In this document: positions 19,451 to 29,431 of the stretch, piece by piece
Position numbering within the stretch: the stretch's first letter is position 1
Layout: each line of letters starts with the position of its first letter
Assembly: GCA_938027685.1 (NCBI GenBank)
Contig: CALJAM010000008.1
Location: forward strand, 1-64,000
Reading direction: 5' to 3'
Length of the DNA stretch: 64,000 nt
Source: an uncultured Bryobacteraceae bacterium
GTDB lineage: Bacteria; Acidobacteriota; Terriglobia; Bryobacterales; Bryobacteraceae
Program-made: the position numbers and the translations under genes
Notes under the pieces: model-generated
What the model saw: only the letters and a program-made list of their open reading frames with translations
Databases searched by the model: none
Told to the model about the DNA's origin: nothing

Positions 19451-20635
19451 TCACTCCTGCTTCATCCATTCCGCCAGCCAGATGCGGTTGAATCCCTCCG
19501 CTCGCCGGACGGGATCCAGGTAGAATTCCGACCACAAACCTGCGCCGGCCAGCGCCCGCAAGTCATCGGCGCGCGCTTCCAGCTCGTCGAACCAGTAAAC
19601 GCTGCCTGCCGGCGCCACGCGGAGTGCAGGCTTGGGGCGCTCGCGCGCCACGTCCCAACCTGAAATCCATTCCGCGCGCGGCACGCACGCCGCCACCAGC
19701 CGCGCCCGGACGCCGTTGAGCTCGAAGCGCCATTGGCCATCGGATTGCTCGACGCCCGGAGGCAACCAGCCGTCGGCGAAGACGCCCGGCGTGGCGAGAA
19801 TCATCCGGCAGCGACGTGCGCGCGCGATCGCCTCGTAGTCGGGCTCAGGGAACGAATATTGCGCGAGGTCGTGTACGACCATGGCCCGGCCGTCCCCGCC
19901 CACGCGCAACATGCGGCCCGGCGCCTTCTCGCAGCCGGCAAAGCCCACCAGAAAGCCGGCCTGGAATCCGTTGGCGCCACCTTGCCATTTGCCCAGCGTC
20001 ATCGCCACGGCCTCCGCCGTAAACAGGCGACCTTCCCAGGCGCTGCGCTTGTGCGGATCGAGCCCTACCCCCACGCGCGGGTCGGGTTGCCAAAGCTGGG
20101 CGGTGTGGACCAGATCCTTCCCGCTGGGCAAGCGACCGGCAAGGTACGCCTGGAGCGCGGCCTCGGTGAGCCAATAACCTGCCTCGGGTTTGGCCCGGCG
20201 CTTTTGCACCAATACGGGGTGCAGCGGGAGCTGGTAGGAATCGAGCAGCCCGGCCTCGGGCAAGCGCACGGGACGCAGGGCGCCTACCGCCAGCATGGAT
20301 TTCTCGTCCCGCGTGATGACCAAGTCCGCGGGCGGGGCCACCAACGCCTCGACGCGGCAGTCGGGGAAGCGGCGGGCCAGGTGGAAAGCCAACAGGCGGA
20401 AGCTCCCCGGTTGGTCGGGTGTGCCGATGGTCGGATGCGTTATTCGGCCCTGCGCGAACGCCGCCAGATCCACGCCGTCGTCCACCAGAACGCGGGTACG
20501 CAGCGCACCGGCGATCACCGAGGGCCACGGCGGTACGTGGCTATCCCCGTAACAACCCGGATCGCCATAGCCCTTGTTTCCGCGCAGGAAAAGCACGTCC
20601 ACAGGCTCCAGGAAGCAATAACGAACCGAACTCAC
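19451..20635 (-). CDS. cmr3: Type III-B CRISPR RAMP protein Cmr3 (Cas5 family)
   Basis: The 394-residue Cas5-like subunit binds the 5' handle of the crRNA and contacts Cas10. The start is GTG 20635 (residues VSSVRYCFLEPVDVLFLRG), with GGAGG 6 bases before it and a 4-base GTGA overlap with the cmr2 stop. An open frame runs 890 bases further upstream inside cmr2, but it is a shadow. DVLFLRGNKGYGDPG and PPWPSVIAGALRTRVL mark the N-terminal RAMP domain. GGDGRAMVVHDLAQ lies in the C-terminal half. Confidence 0.93.
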   Translation of the reverse strand: MSSVRYCFLEPVDVLFLRGNKGYGDPGCYGDSHVPPWPSVIAGALRTRVLVDDGVDLAAFAQGRITHPTIGTPDQPGSFRLLAFHLARRFPDCRVEALVAPPADLVITRDEKSMLAVGALRPVRLPEAGLLDSYQLPLHPVLVQKRRAKPEAGYWLTEAALQAYLAGRLPSGKDLVHTAQLWQPDPRVGVGLDPHKRSAWEGRLFTAEAVAMTLGKWQGGANGFQAGFLVGFAGCEKAPGRMLRVGGDGRAMVVHDLAQYSFPEPDYEAIARARRCRMILATPGVFADGWLPPGVEQSDGQWRFELNGVRARLVAACVPRAEWISGWDVARERPKPALRVAPAGSVYWFDELEARADDLRALAGAGLWSEFYLDPVRRAEGFNRIWLAEWMKQE

Positions 20636-23600
20636 TCGGCACCTCCTTCGCGCACCTGCCGTTGCTCGCGGGCCAGAAAGTCGGCCACGCAGAGGAAGTG
20701 GGTCAGCCACTGTTTGGGACTCGGCCGGCGCAGGGCCTCTCCAGCCAGCCGCGCCGCCAGCTCGGAAGCCTTCTTGGCCGCTTCGCCTCCGCTCTGTCGT
20801 TTGAGCTGGTAGGCCAGCATGGCTTCGAGCATCGCCGCATCCGGCCTGCCGTTCGTTTCCGGCACGTGATCGAGCCAGTCGAGGGCCAGGAATACGGCCC
20901 GCCGGGAAACGTCGGGATCTGCGAGAAAATCCCGCAGCTGTTCCAACAGGCGCAGCGGCTCGCCCCAGTCCAGCGAAACTTCCAGCTTGCCGCCCGAACG
21001 CTTGATGACAACGATGTGGATGGCGTCCCTGTCTTTGAGCGAGCCCGGCCTCCCATCGACAGGGCGCCGGTACCGTTTGGCTGCCCCTTCGGCCTCGCGC
21101 AACTCGCGCAGCACGAACGAGAGCGGCGCCTGATGATGTGCGATGACCACGCCGCAGGAAGCCGTGGCGCGCGGCCCCATCGTGCGCATCAGCCTGCCGT
21201 TCAGCCAGGCGAAGCCGCCCTTGCAGATCAGTTGCGAGGCTTTTTGATTGCGCAACGCTTCCCAATCCCTCTGCTCGTCGTCTGCGTACGAGCCGCTGTA
21301 GGCTCCGCGCAGCCGCGCGGCGGCCCGCAGGACCTGCGCGACGGGCAGCATCGCCAGCACGTCGTCGCCGCCGGCGTAAATTACGCGCCCCGCATGCTCC
21401 TCTTCCACGATGTGCGGTACGACAATTTGCGAGAAATCGTTCAGCGCCGATGAAATGGCCATATGCCGATTGGGCGAGACCGGTCTTGACTGTCGGGCGT
21501 AGGGCTCGAGCACGCTCTTCCACTGCGGTATCTCGAACGCTTCGCGAACTTGGGGGTGAAAACTCTGGAGGAAGGTGATCGCGGTCGCAGCCTCGCCGGA
21601 GAGGATGGCGCCCATGCGGTCGCCGTCCATGAGCAACAGGCCGTAGTACGTCTCGATGCGCGATTGCTTTGCCTCGCCCTCTTCGCGCGCCAGCAACCTG
21701 CGCACCCAGCGTCCCGCCTGCGTGTAACGGTTTTCGTCCTCCGAGTCGCGGGCCGCATCGAGCGCTGCGGGCACCTTTCGGGCAATCGGCAAAAGGGGAT
21801 GCTTGTTGTACTTATTCACGATCCGGCGCGGCAGGGCGACGTCTCCGATGTCCCTTTGCCCGAGCCACTCCCTGAGCTCCGCAGGCATCGCCTTGCCTTC
21901 GCGAGCGCTCTCGAGCCACCGCTCCAGTTGAGCCGCCAAGGCCATCGTGTGCGTGGAAACTACGAACCGATCGGTAATCCCGCCCGTCTCCTCCTTTACC
22001 TCTTCGGCGAACAGCTCCGGCCACAACCTCTTGATCGCCGGCAGCGCACTGAGATGCTCTCCGTCTTTGGCCAACGCCGGCCGGCGGTGGGCGATCTTGG
22101 CCCAGAGCGTTTCGACGTGAAGATTCGAGTCGAACCCTTCGCTCTCACTGCTCTTGCGGCGACCGCGGGGCACGGCCAGATGCGTTCGGTCCGTCGTCAA
22201 CCATTCGCATTCTCCACTCAACGTGCAGCGCCATCCTTCCTGTCGGCTCTGTTCGAACGGACGCACGCTCTTGGCCGCCGCCAGCAAGCGCTCGGTCAAC
22301 TCGAAAACGGCGGGGTAAAGGACGCCGGGATTCGGGGCGTAAAAGACCGCACCGTCCGGCAGGTCCAGTTCTTTCGATAGGATCTTCCATGCGGACGTGG
22401 CCAGGAAACCGGCATGCTCGCCCTCGTCGACGCCGTAAAACGGCGCCATGGCTTTCTTGAGCGGCTCTATGTCCGGATCGCGCTGCTTGAGCGGGTCTCG
22501 CGGCGGACAAAGCGCGAAGGAGGCCGCGGCCCAGTGAACCTCGGGGAAGTTGCGCAATTGCTCGCGCATCTGTTGGTAGGCGGGCACGCTGTCGTCGCGG
22601 GCTGCCTCGGGCAACTTCGCCCCGGCCACTTCGAGCAGACGGTCCACCACGCGCAAGCCTAGCTCGAGGGTCCACTTGCGAACGCTTTGGCTGCACTTTT
22701 CAGCCAGCTCCCGCACGCGGTCGGCGGGAACGATCGCGACAAAGCGGTTGGGCAGGGCGGCGGCGAACAGCGGATTGGCGTCCGGCGGCCGGTTGCGCCA
22801 GGCGCAGCGTGCGAAAAACTCGGCGGGCAAGCCCATGCGATCGCGCAGCCAGAGGTCTACCTGCGCGATGCCGCGCAACCGGGGGTAAACGACGGCGTCC
22901 GGTCCCAGTTCCTCGCAGAGCGGCCTGGCGGCTTCCCAAGTCATGCGCGCCAACAGGTGCGAACCCGCCCACAAGTCCTCCGTCTTGCGTGCGGCCTGGA
23001 TGAAGCTCTGCACGGGACCGATCGAAAAAACCAGCAGAGCGGCCTGGCTTTCCCGGCTTGCGGCAAAGGCGCCCGCGAAGGCCGAAACCAGATCCAGATG
23101 GTCCCAGATGGTGTGATCGGGCACGCGCGTATCGGCGGGCAACAGCTTCCACAGCTCGCCCAGCTTGCCGTGGCCTCTCTCCTCGACCAGCTCGGGGCCG
23201 AAACGCCAAAGCGCCAGAGCCAGCCTACGCCAGTCGACCGAGCCTGGCTCGCCGAGGCCGCAGCGCTCGATCAAATCGGCGAAGTGCGAGAAGCTGCGAT
23301 GCTTGATGTCGTCGAGGTCGGTCCCGGACAAGCCGCCAGGCAGACGATACTCGTGACCGCTGAGCGGGTGGATCAACACGGGTTGCGCATGCCAGCGGAC
23401 CTGGGCCCAGTCCGCCACGGCGAAGGTCTTCTTTTCGCCTTGTGCGCTGGTCACCGTGAACTGTTGCAGGGGCCACTGCGGCCGGTCCGCAGCCGCAGCC
23501 CACCAGTCGGCTCGTTGGAGCATGCGATAGATGTCGGACGGTATGCCGTCGCGAAACACCTTGTTCGAGAGGGCATCCTGCCTATCGCCGGCGATCCTGT

Positions 23601-23754
23601 CGCTCTGGATTTCGAGCTGCCCCAGGAGCCGGGCGAGTGCGGCCGAAGTCCCGCCTTCGTGCCCGGCGGGATCCCGCAATAGCACCAGCGCCTTTTCAGC
23701 CGGATCGTGAATCCGGGCCGCGACCTTGACCTGCCAAATGACGTCGTTCGCCAT
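20632..23754 (-). CDS. cmr2: Type III-B CRISPR large subunit Cmr2 (Cas10)
   Basis: This 1040-residue signature subunit starts at ATG 23754 with AGAGGTGA upstream, 5 bases after the cmr1 stop. An N-terminal His16-Asp17 (RIHDPAEKAL) marks the HD-like region. The D1 and D2 palm domains follow, and the second palm carries an intact GGDD (residues 795-798, YAGGDDVLAMLP). In characterised systems GGDD makes cyclic oligoadenylate from ATP when target RNA is bound, so signalling to a CARF effector is predicted. It is longer than P. furiosus Cmr2 (about 870). No CARF gene is in the window. Confidence 0.96.
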   Translation of the reverse strand: MANDVIWQVKVAARIHDPAEKALVLLRDPAGHEGGTSAALARLLGQLEIQSDRIAGDRQDALSNKVFRDGIPSDIYRMLQRADWWAAAADRPQWPLQQFTVTSAQGEKKTFAVADWAQVRWHAQPVLIHPLSGHEYRLPGGLSGTDLDDIKHRSFSHFADLIERCGLGEPGSVDWRRLALALWRFGPELVEERGHGKLGELWKLLPADTRVPDHTIWDHLDLVSAFAGAFAASRESQAALLVFSIGPVQSFIQAARKTEDLWAGSHLLARMTWEAARPLCEELGPDAVVYPRLRGIAQVDLWLRDRMGLPAEFFARCAWRNRPPDANPLFAAALPNRFVAIVPADRVRELAEKCSQSVRKWTLELGLRVVDRLLEVAGAKLPEAARDDSVPAYQQMREQLRNFPEVHWAAASFALCPPRDPLKQRDPDIEPLKKAMAPFYGVDEGEHAGFLATSAWKILSKELDLPDGAVFYAPNPGVLYPAVFELTERLLAAAKSVRPFEQSRQEGWRCTLSGECEWLTTDRTHLAVPRGRRKSSESEGFDSNLHVETLWAKIAHRRPALAKDGEHLSALPAIKRLWPELFAEEVKEETGGITDRFVVSTHTMALAAQLERWLESAREGKAMPAELREWLGQRDIGDVALPRRIVNKYNKHPLLPIARKVPAALDAARDSEDENRYTQAGRWVRRLLAREEGEAKQSRIETYYGLLLMDGDRMGAILSGEAATAITFLQSFHPQVREAFEIPQWKSVLEPYARQSRPVSPNRHMAISSALNDFSQIVVPHIVEEEHAGRVIYAGGDDVLAMLPVAQVLRAAARLRGAYSGSYADDEQRDWEALRNQKASQLICKGGFAWLNGRLMRTMGPRATASCGVVIAHHQAPLSFVLRELREAEGAAKRYRRPVDGRPGSLKDRDAIHIVVIKRSGGKLEVSLDWGEPLRLLEQLRDFLADPDVSRRAVFLALDWLDHVPETNGRPDAAMLEAMLAYQLKRQSGGEAAKKASELAARLAGEALRRPSPKQWLTHFLCVADFLAREQRQVREGGAE

Positions 23755-23759
23755 TGCGG

Positions 23760-24950
23760 TCACCTCTCGACACGTTGCAATTGCACGGCGGTCAACTGCG
23801 GGGCAACCCGCTGCAACCATGCGGGATCCTCCACCCGGGCCTTGTAGTGCCGATCGTCAGCCGGCTTGCACAGTGCGTCCAGCAACCAGTGGACCTGCTC
23901 CCAGACACTCTGTAGTGGCGCGCCTTGAGGCGCGAAGTCGGAAGGCGGCGAACAGGGCACATGGAAGATGACGCCAACCAATTTTCCAGGATGTCCCGGC
24001 GCCGGCCGCACCTTGAAGCGGAGGCTATTGGGCAGGCGGAACTGCTTGCCCCACTTTTGACAAACGTGGTTGGTGACAGGATACGCCAGCCAGTGACGCT
24101 TTTCGGGTGCCTGATGAGGCGCGGGCGTCGAGAAGGGAAACTGAGTGCGAACGGCCATCCGGATCAAGGCGAGCGTACGCATGACCTGCTTCCAGTCCGT
24201 GGAGGGTTGAGCAGTCTGCCAGACCAGCGGTCCCTTCTGGTCGGCCCCGACAGCGTGGGGCCAGTCGCAAGTCAGCGCCTGTTTCCAATCCCGGACGGGA
24301 ATCTCGAACTTTTGGGGCCAATCGCCGGTCTTCCGGTCGAGAACGAACGATCCCCAACCATTCCGGCTCCGGCCGCCGACGGAGCCGTACAGGTGCATGA
24401 GGAAGAGAGCGTACTGGACGAGCTCCGACTGGTCCTCGGGCATGGCGACGTCGAACCGGGCCTCTTCCCCGGCGTCGATTGCCGGTGCCCGCTGGAGCTT
24501 CGTAACCCACTGTTGCCCTTTTTTCTCGATCCCCAACGGCCCGTAGCCCAAGTACAGATGGGGCCCGATGGAGGAATCGACGTTACGAATGCTGACTTCA
24601 GGATGCTTGATGCTCGACGCCTCGCGATTGGTCCAGTCGCGCAATCTGCCCTCGCGCCACCCGTCGAGCCTCAACCGCACCTTGCTTCGCTCGGCCGCCA
24701 GTTTTTCCTTGCCGTTTTCGCGCCTGGTCAACCAGGCATTGCCGAACAAACGGCCTTCCATTTCGCGCATCTCGCGCACGTCGAAATCGAAGTCTTTCGC
24801 GGCCGCATACGCCACGCGCCACCACTGGCGCAGCAAAGCCTTGAAAGGCGGCGTCCGCCAGCGTCCTTTTTGCTCGGCGTCGCCGAGGAATGCCGGCGTC
24901 AGGAACCGGACTATGAATTGATGGCTTTTGTACGAAAACCCTCGGTTCAT
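23760..24950 (-). CDS. cmr1: Type III-B CRISPR RAMP protein Cmr1
   Basis: The 396-residue first gene of the operon encodes the Cas7-like cap subunit that contacts the crRNA 3' end. The N-terminus has FIVRFLTPAFLGDAEQKG and TPPFKALLRQWWRV, the classic Cmr1 signature in which the RAMP loop reads FKALLR-WWR. Further in, YLGYGPLG and SRNGWGSFVL are present. It diverges from a TonB receptor gene across a 310-base control region. The whole operon is tightly spaced, with gaps of -4 to 12 bases. Confidence 0.95.
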   Translation of the reverse strand: MNRGFSYKSHQFIVRFLTPAFLGDAEQKGRWRTPPFKALLRQWWRVAYAAAKDFDFDVREMREMEGRLFGNAWLTRRENGKEKLAAERSKVRLRLDGWREGRLRDWTNREASSIKHPEVSIRNVDSSIGPHLYLGYGPLGIEKKGQQWVTKLQRAPAIDAGEEARFDVAMPEDQSELVQYALFLMHLYGSVGGRSRNGWGSFVLDRKTGDWPQKFEIPVRDWKQALTCDWPHAVGADQKGPLVWQTAQPSTDWKQVMRTLALIRMAVRTQFPFSTPAPHQAPEKRHWLAYPVTNHVCQKWGKQFRLPNSLRFKVRPAPGHPGKLVGVIFHVPCSPPSDFAPQGAPLQSVWEQVHWLLDALCKPADDRHYKARVEDPAWLQRVAPQLTAVQLQRVER

Positions 24951-25260
24951 GGCGTCTTAATCCCGGCTGATGGTAGCACACGCACAACACATTTGCGCAT
25001 GTGGAAAGCTTGCCGGCTCGGGCATGCGTTCCGGCGAAGCGGCCGCGGTTCGTTGAACGATCCCCCGCATCGCGAGTCCGACGCCGGACCGCCCGACCCG
25101 AGCCTGGCGAACTTGCCCAACCGGCGCACCCTCCGTTAGACTGAGGGGAAGTCAGCCCCCAGCGGCGGGAGTCGCACGACCTTGGGCATACGTAGGCAAG
25201 GTCGCAGTGCCTTGCTCCGCGAGAAGGGCTGCGAAGAGCTGCAGGAGGTTGTGAAACGAA
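24951..25260. promoter_or_regulatory. Divergent control region between the Cmr operon and a TonB receptor
   Basis: This 310-base gap has no convincing gene and must carry both promoters. Reading toward cmr1, TGCTACCAT (about 24975) resembles an extended -10 element but has no good -35. A short palindrome CACAT-TTGCGC-ATGTG lies at about 24989-25004. For the receptor, GGAGGT precedes the ATG by about 11 bases. No CRISPR repeats or leader are visible here. Confidence 0.4.
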
Positions 25261-28200
25261 ATGAGAAAACTAACGACGGTTGCCGGTTGTCTCGGAGTCG
25301 CCCTGTTGTTGTTGGTTACGGCCGCTCCGTCTCAAACCATTTACGGCTCGCTGGCAGGCACCGTCTACGATCCGAGCGGGGCCGTGATACCCAGCGCAAG
25401 GGTCGTGATCAAAAACCTGGATACCGGCATCAGCCGCGAGGTGGTGACCGATGAGCAAGGCTATTGGCGGGCCCCGTCGCTGCAGGCAGGCCGGTACTCG
25501 GTGGAAGTTTCGGTAGCCGGCTTCGAGACGCTCGTGCGTGCTCCCCTGCTGGTGGAATCCGCAGTGGAACGAAGGGTGGACCTGACGCTGAAGCCCAGCG
25601 CCACCAGGGAAGTGGTCACGGTGTACGAAGAGTCCCCGCTGATCGAAGCCACGCGCGCGCAGATCAGTCGGGGCGTCGAGACCCGGCGCATTCTCGAGCT
25701 GCCCGGCGGCAACACACTGAACGGCCTAGCGTTGTTGCAGCCGGGCGTGACGCCGAACGATCAGGGCCGCCCCGGGGCGGGCTTTGTGGTGAACGGCGCG
25801 CGTACGCGATCCAACAACTTCATGATCGACGGCGCCAACAACAACGACCAATCGCTGATGACGCCGAGGCAGTCGGTTGCGCCGGAGGCGCTGGGTGAAT
25901 TTCGCATCATCACCAATAATTTCTCGGCCGAGTTCGGGCGGAACGCGGGATCCGTCGTTCAGCAGGTGACCAAGTCCGGCACCAACGAGTTCCACGGGAT
26001 TGCCCGCTGGTCGTGGTTGGGCAATGGTTTGAACGCTCTTACCACGGCGCAGCAGCGCACCTTCAACGCCCAGAAAGCCGCCGGCCGGAGCGATTACGAT
26101 GCGCTGCGGCGAGCGCGCGGGGTTTTGGTGCGCAACCAGGCGCTGGCCAGCGGGGGTGGGCCGATCCTGCGCAATCGGCTGTTCTTCTTCACCTCCTACG
26201 ACTTCGACCGCCGTCGCAGCACCGCCATGCCCATCGCGATCACTTTCAGCCCGGAGGCTTATCGTCTGCTCGAGGAGCACAAACACCTATTTGCCCCCGG
26301 CACCGTGGACTTCCTGAAGGCCACTTACCCCGTGGCCAACGACCCCACGCCGCAAGGGAGCGTCTCGGTCCGCTTGCCCGACGGCCGCATCCTAGTCCTG
26401 ACCCGCCAGCAATACAGCCGCGGCCAAGGGCAAGCTCTATCGTACGGCCGTGACATCCACCGCGGTTTGATGAAGATCGACGCCAGGGCTTCGGACAACG
26501 ATAACCTGTCGGTCCGCTACATGGTGGACGATGACTTCGACCCCGGCACACCGGCGGCTCTGCCGGTCAACCAGTTGGGCACCGCGGGACGCAATCAGAA
26601 TGCAGCCCTGAACCACGTGCGCGTGTGGGCGCCCAATATCAATAGCGAGGCTCGCCTCGTCTACGCACGCCGCAGCTTCCATTTCCCCGAGAACTTCCCG
26701 GCGCAGTTCAGCATCAGCGGATCGGGCCTGCCCACCATCGGCAACCAGAATTTCCCGCAATACCGCACGGATAACCTGTACGAGGCCACCAACAACTGGT
26801 ACTGGATGCGTAGCGCCCACACCATTCGCTTCGGCTTCAACTACATGCAGTACCGGTTGAACTCTTTCTTCGCTCCCGCCACCCGCGGCGTCATCACTTA
26901 TCCAAGCCTGGAGGACTTCCTCTACGACCGGCGCGGCGAGTTCAGCCAGTACGCGGGAACCGGCTCGGTGCCCGCACGGACCCACGAGTTCCAGGGCTTC
27001 TTTGCCGATGACTGGCGGGTGACTGACACGGTGACTCTCAATCTGGGCGTCCGCTACGAGTTCACCAGCGCACCTTTCGGTTTCTTCTCCGACGCCAAAG
27101 CGGATATCAACAACTGGGCGCCGCGCTTCGGCTTCGCCTGGTCGCCGCGCCGTTCCGACGGCCTGCTGGGAATGCTCTCGGGCAACGGCAAGCTGGCCAT
27201 CCGCGGCGGTTATGCGGTCTCTTACGACCAGGTGTTCCAGAACATCCTGCTCAACAACTCTCGCAACTTCCCGCGCGGCGTCACCGTCTCGCTCACCAAT
27301 TTGACCGGCGCTCGCCTGTGGGATCCCGCCAGCCGGCCGGCGCCGCCAACTCCTGACGACTTCATCCGCTTGGGCGGGAATCCGAACCTACTGCCGGTGC
27401 GCCTGTTCTCGCCCGGCAAGCGCATCGGTCAACCATACTCGCAGCAATATTCGCTGGGCATCGAGCGTCAGTTTTTCGGCAATTACGCGTTCAAGCTTTT
27501 CTATGTGGGTACGCGCGGAATCCGGCTGGTAAGGGAGGTCGAGTCCAACATCGGCTTTTACAAAGCGGCCGTGGACGCCAACCCTTCCGTCTACGCCGGC
27601 ATCCTTCCCACCCTGCAGCCCACGACCGTGGGCGGACAGCCCGCATACCGCCGGGATCCGAGCCGAGGCTCGATTTTGGTGGGTGACGGCTTCGGCCAGT
27701 CCACCTACCACTCGATGCAGGTCACCGTGGAAAAGCGGTTCGCCCGCGGGCTCCAATTCGAGGCCAATTACACCTGGAGCTCGTTCATCAACGACACCGA
27801 CGACATACTCGGCGGCCAGGCGAATCGTACGCTGCCCTCGGTGCCCTTCAACCATCGCCTCGACCGGGCACGATCCGGCTTTGACCAGCCGCACCGCTTC
27901 GTGGCGAACTACATCTATCAGTTGCCTGATTTCGGCTTCCAGCGCGGCGTCGCCAACCGCATCTTCGCGGGCTGGCAGGTTAGCGGCATCACGACTATCA
28001 ACACGGGCTCACCCTACAGCATCCTGAACGCCAACAATGCTCTGGGAATTCTGCCCGGCCAGATTGCGACGATCCACGCTTCGCAGCGTGCGGGCTACAA
28101 TCCCACCGGGGCACCTCGGACGGCCACCGCGCCCAACGTCGCCAACCCGCGCTGGATCGCTTATCCCGCGAATTCGGGGCTCATCGGGGCGGGCGCCAAC

Positions 28201-28443
28201 ACCCAGCGCCTGGGCACCACCAACAACTTTGACATGGCTCTGGTGAAAAACATCCGCACCTTCTCCGAAAGCCAGTCCTTGCAACTACGCTGGGAAGTCT
28301 TCAACGTGTTTAATCACCGAAACTTCAACCAGATCCCGGCCAACACGGTCAGCGCCAATACACCGCAGGAGACCTTCCAGAATCTTGGCTACACGAACGT
28401 GGCAGGACGGGAAATGCTGTTTACCGTCCGCTACATTTGGTAA
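25261..28443 (+). CDS. TonB-dependent receptor with carboxypeptidase-regulatory N-domain (Oar-like)
   Basis: The 1060-residue outer-membrane protein has a signal peptide (about 1-25, ending PSQT) and an Ig-like regulatory domain (about 28-110, AGTVYDPSGAVIPSARV). A plug with FMIDGANNNDQS and a 22-strand barrel ending in an aromatic residue (FTVRYIW) follow. Members of this acidobacterial family import plant-derived glycans or peptides; the substrate is unknown. It is monocistronic, followed by a hairpin at 28461-28494, and diverges from the Cmr operon. Confidence 0.88.
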   Translation: MRKLTTVAGCLGVALLLLVTAAPSQTIYGSLAGTVYDPSGAVIPSARVVIKNLDTGISREVVTDEQGYWRAPSLQAGRYSVEVSVAGFETLVRAPLLVESAVERRVDLTLKPSATREVVTVYEESPLIEATRAQISRGVETRRILELPGGNTLNGLALLQPGVTPNDQGRPGAGFVVNGARTRSNNFMIDGANNNDQSLMTPRQSVAPEALGEFRIITNNFSAEFGRNAGSVVQQVTKSGTNEFHGIARWSWLGNGLNALTTAQQRTFNAQKAAGRSDYDALRRARGVLVRNQALASGGGPILRNRLFFFTSYDFDRRRSTAMPIAITFSPEAYRLLEEHKHLFAPGTVDFLKATYPVANDPTPQGSVSVRLPDGRILVLTRQQYSRGQGQALSYGRDIHRGLMKIDARASDNDNLSVRYMVDDDFDPGTPAALPVNQLGTAGRNQNAALNHVRVWAPNINSEARLVYARRSFHFPENFPAQFSISGSGLPTIGNQNFPQYRTDNLYEATNNWYWMRSAHTIRFGFNYMQYRLNSFFAPATRGVITYPSLEDFLYDRRGEFSQYAGTGSVPARTHEFQGFFADDWRVTDTVTLNLGVRYEFTSAPFGFFSDAKADINNWAPRFGFAWSPRRSDGLLGMLSGNGKLAIRGGYAVSYDQVFQNILLNNSRNFPRGVTVSLTNLTGARLWDPASRPAPPTPDDFIRLGGNPNLLPVRLFSPGKRIGQPYSQQYSLGIERQFFGNYAFKLFYVGTRGIRLVREVESNIGFYKAAVDANPSVYAGILPTLQPTTVGGQPAYRRDPSRGSILVGDGFGQSTYHSMQVTVEKRFARGLQFEANYTWSSFINDTDDILGGQANRTLPSVPFNHRLDRARSGFDQPHRFVANYIYQLPDFGFQRGVANRIFAGWQVSGITTINTGSPYSILNANNALGILPGQIATIHASQRAGYNPTGAPRTATAPNVANPRWIAYPANSGLIGAGANTQRLGTTNNFDMALVKNIRTFSESQSLQLRWEVFNVFNHRNFNQIPANTVSANTPQETFQNLGYTNVAGREMLFTVRYIW

Positions 28444-28460
28444 AGCTCGACTGCACCCGG

Positions 28461-28494
28461 GTCCGGCGGGCGCCCCGTGGGTCGCCCGTCGGAC
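28461..28494 (+). terminator. Hairpin downstream of the TonB receptor
   Basis: GTCCGGCGGGC and GCCCGTCGGAC form an 11-bp stem with one G-T wobble around a 12-base loop, 18 bases after the stop codon. No T-tract follows, so it would be a non-canonical or Rho-assisted terminator. Confidence 0.45.
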
Positions 28495-29342
28495 CGCCGC
28501 GTTCCAGTCTCCGCTCCTGCTGATACCTGTCGCGCAGCCGACCACGCCTCTATCATGCGGCATCCTCTCTCTTTCCTCCGCCCCGCGATGGAAAGTTGCG
28601 CGTGTAAAAGCGAGGAGGGTATAAATCGCCTTCTGCAGAACGACTGCAAACATAGCACTATGGTTTCCACCGATTGACCAAAACGACCCCGATTCGAATG
28701 ACGGCGAAACTCCGTAACCTGCTCGATAACCTCAGGGGGAGGTTGCAGGAATCAGTTGAAAACTTTGCGGCAAATTCCGGCCCGGCCGCGCGCAATACTG
28801 CGTTTAGGTTCCCGGCGTTCGGCGAGAGCGGGGGCACCGCCCGCGCAACAGACCGGAGGCCTAGTGCTCCCGCAGCAACTTTCCTACAACAACGACAGCG
28901 AGCTTGCGGCATTCACGGGCTCGCCGACATCTGATGGAACGGGGGCGCGCACGTCGAGCCGGTGGGAGTCCGCGCCGGCGAGACTCGGGGACCGCCGCGC
29001 TGCGAGGACCGCGAGTAAGACCTGGGCCGTAGGTGTGCAGGGCTAGTCAGCGGAGGCCGATGTGCGGCAGATGCTCATCCGACGAGGTGTAACACGACAG
29101 CGCAGACCGGAAAAGCCTTTCAAGGGCGCGTACGCGCGCAATCGTCGGCTGATGCTCTGCGCGTCTGATGGGGTGACGAACGCCGGAGCCCGGAGTCGCC
29201 TGAAGCTCAGTTCGCCCCGTCGCGACCTCGTCGGCCGATCGGGCTCGCGCATTCGATCCGCGCCTATGCGGTCGTCCGGTGTAGCGGGTCAACCTCACGG
29301 CTCCCTGCGCGCTCGGCAGCGTGCGCACGCAGTCGCCCGAAG
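28495..29342. other. Long intergenic stretch with one promoter-like site and no recognisable gene
   Basis: About 850 bases lack a recognisable protein or RNA. TTGCGC (28596-28601), an 18-base spacer and TATAAA (28620-28625) make a good sigma-70-like promoter on the plus strand. A short frame beginning MTAKLRNLLDNLRGRLQES starts downstream at about 28698. It has no Shine-Dalgarno and no family I know, so I do not call it a gene. A transcript of unknown role could start here. Confidence 0.4.
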
Positions 29343-29384
29343 ACGCCGCTACCCGCAGGCGTCACGCGGGTGGCAAGGCGGCGT
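29343..29384 (-). terminator. Nested hairpin after the FAD oxidoreductase gene
   Basis: Outer arms ACGCCGC/GCGGCGT (7 bp) enclose inner arms ACCCGC/GCGGGT (6 bp). The structure starts 48 bases past the stop of the last gene of the minus-strand catabolic set. There is no T-tract. Confidence 0.4.
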
Positions 29385-29431
29385 TTCCCGCCCCAGGGCG
29401 AGCAGCCAGTCGGGCGGCGCTCGCGGCACGC

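Noticed and set aside
20636-21523. Upstream in-frame extension of cmr3 to 690 codons
   Set aside because: It overlaps cmr2 in another frame. GTG 20635 has a GGAGG site and the GTGA overlap, and the Cmr3 N-terminal motif begins there.
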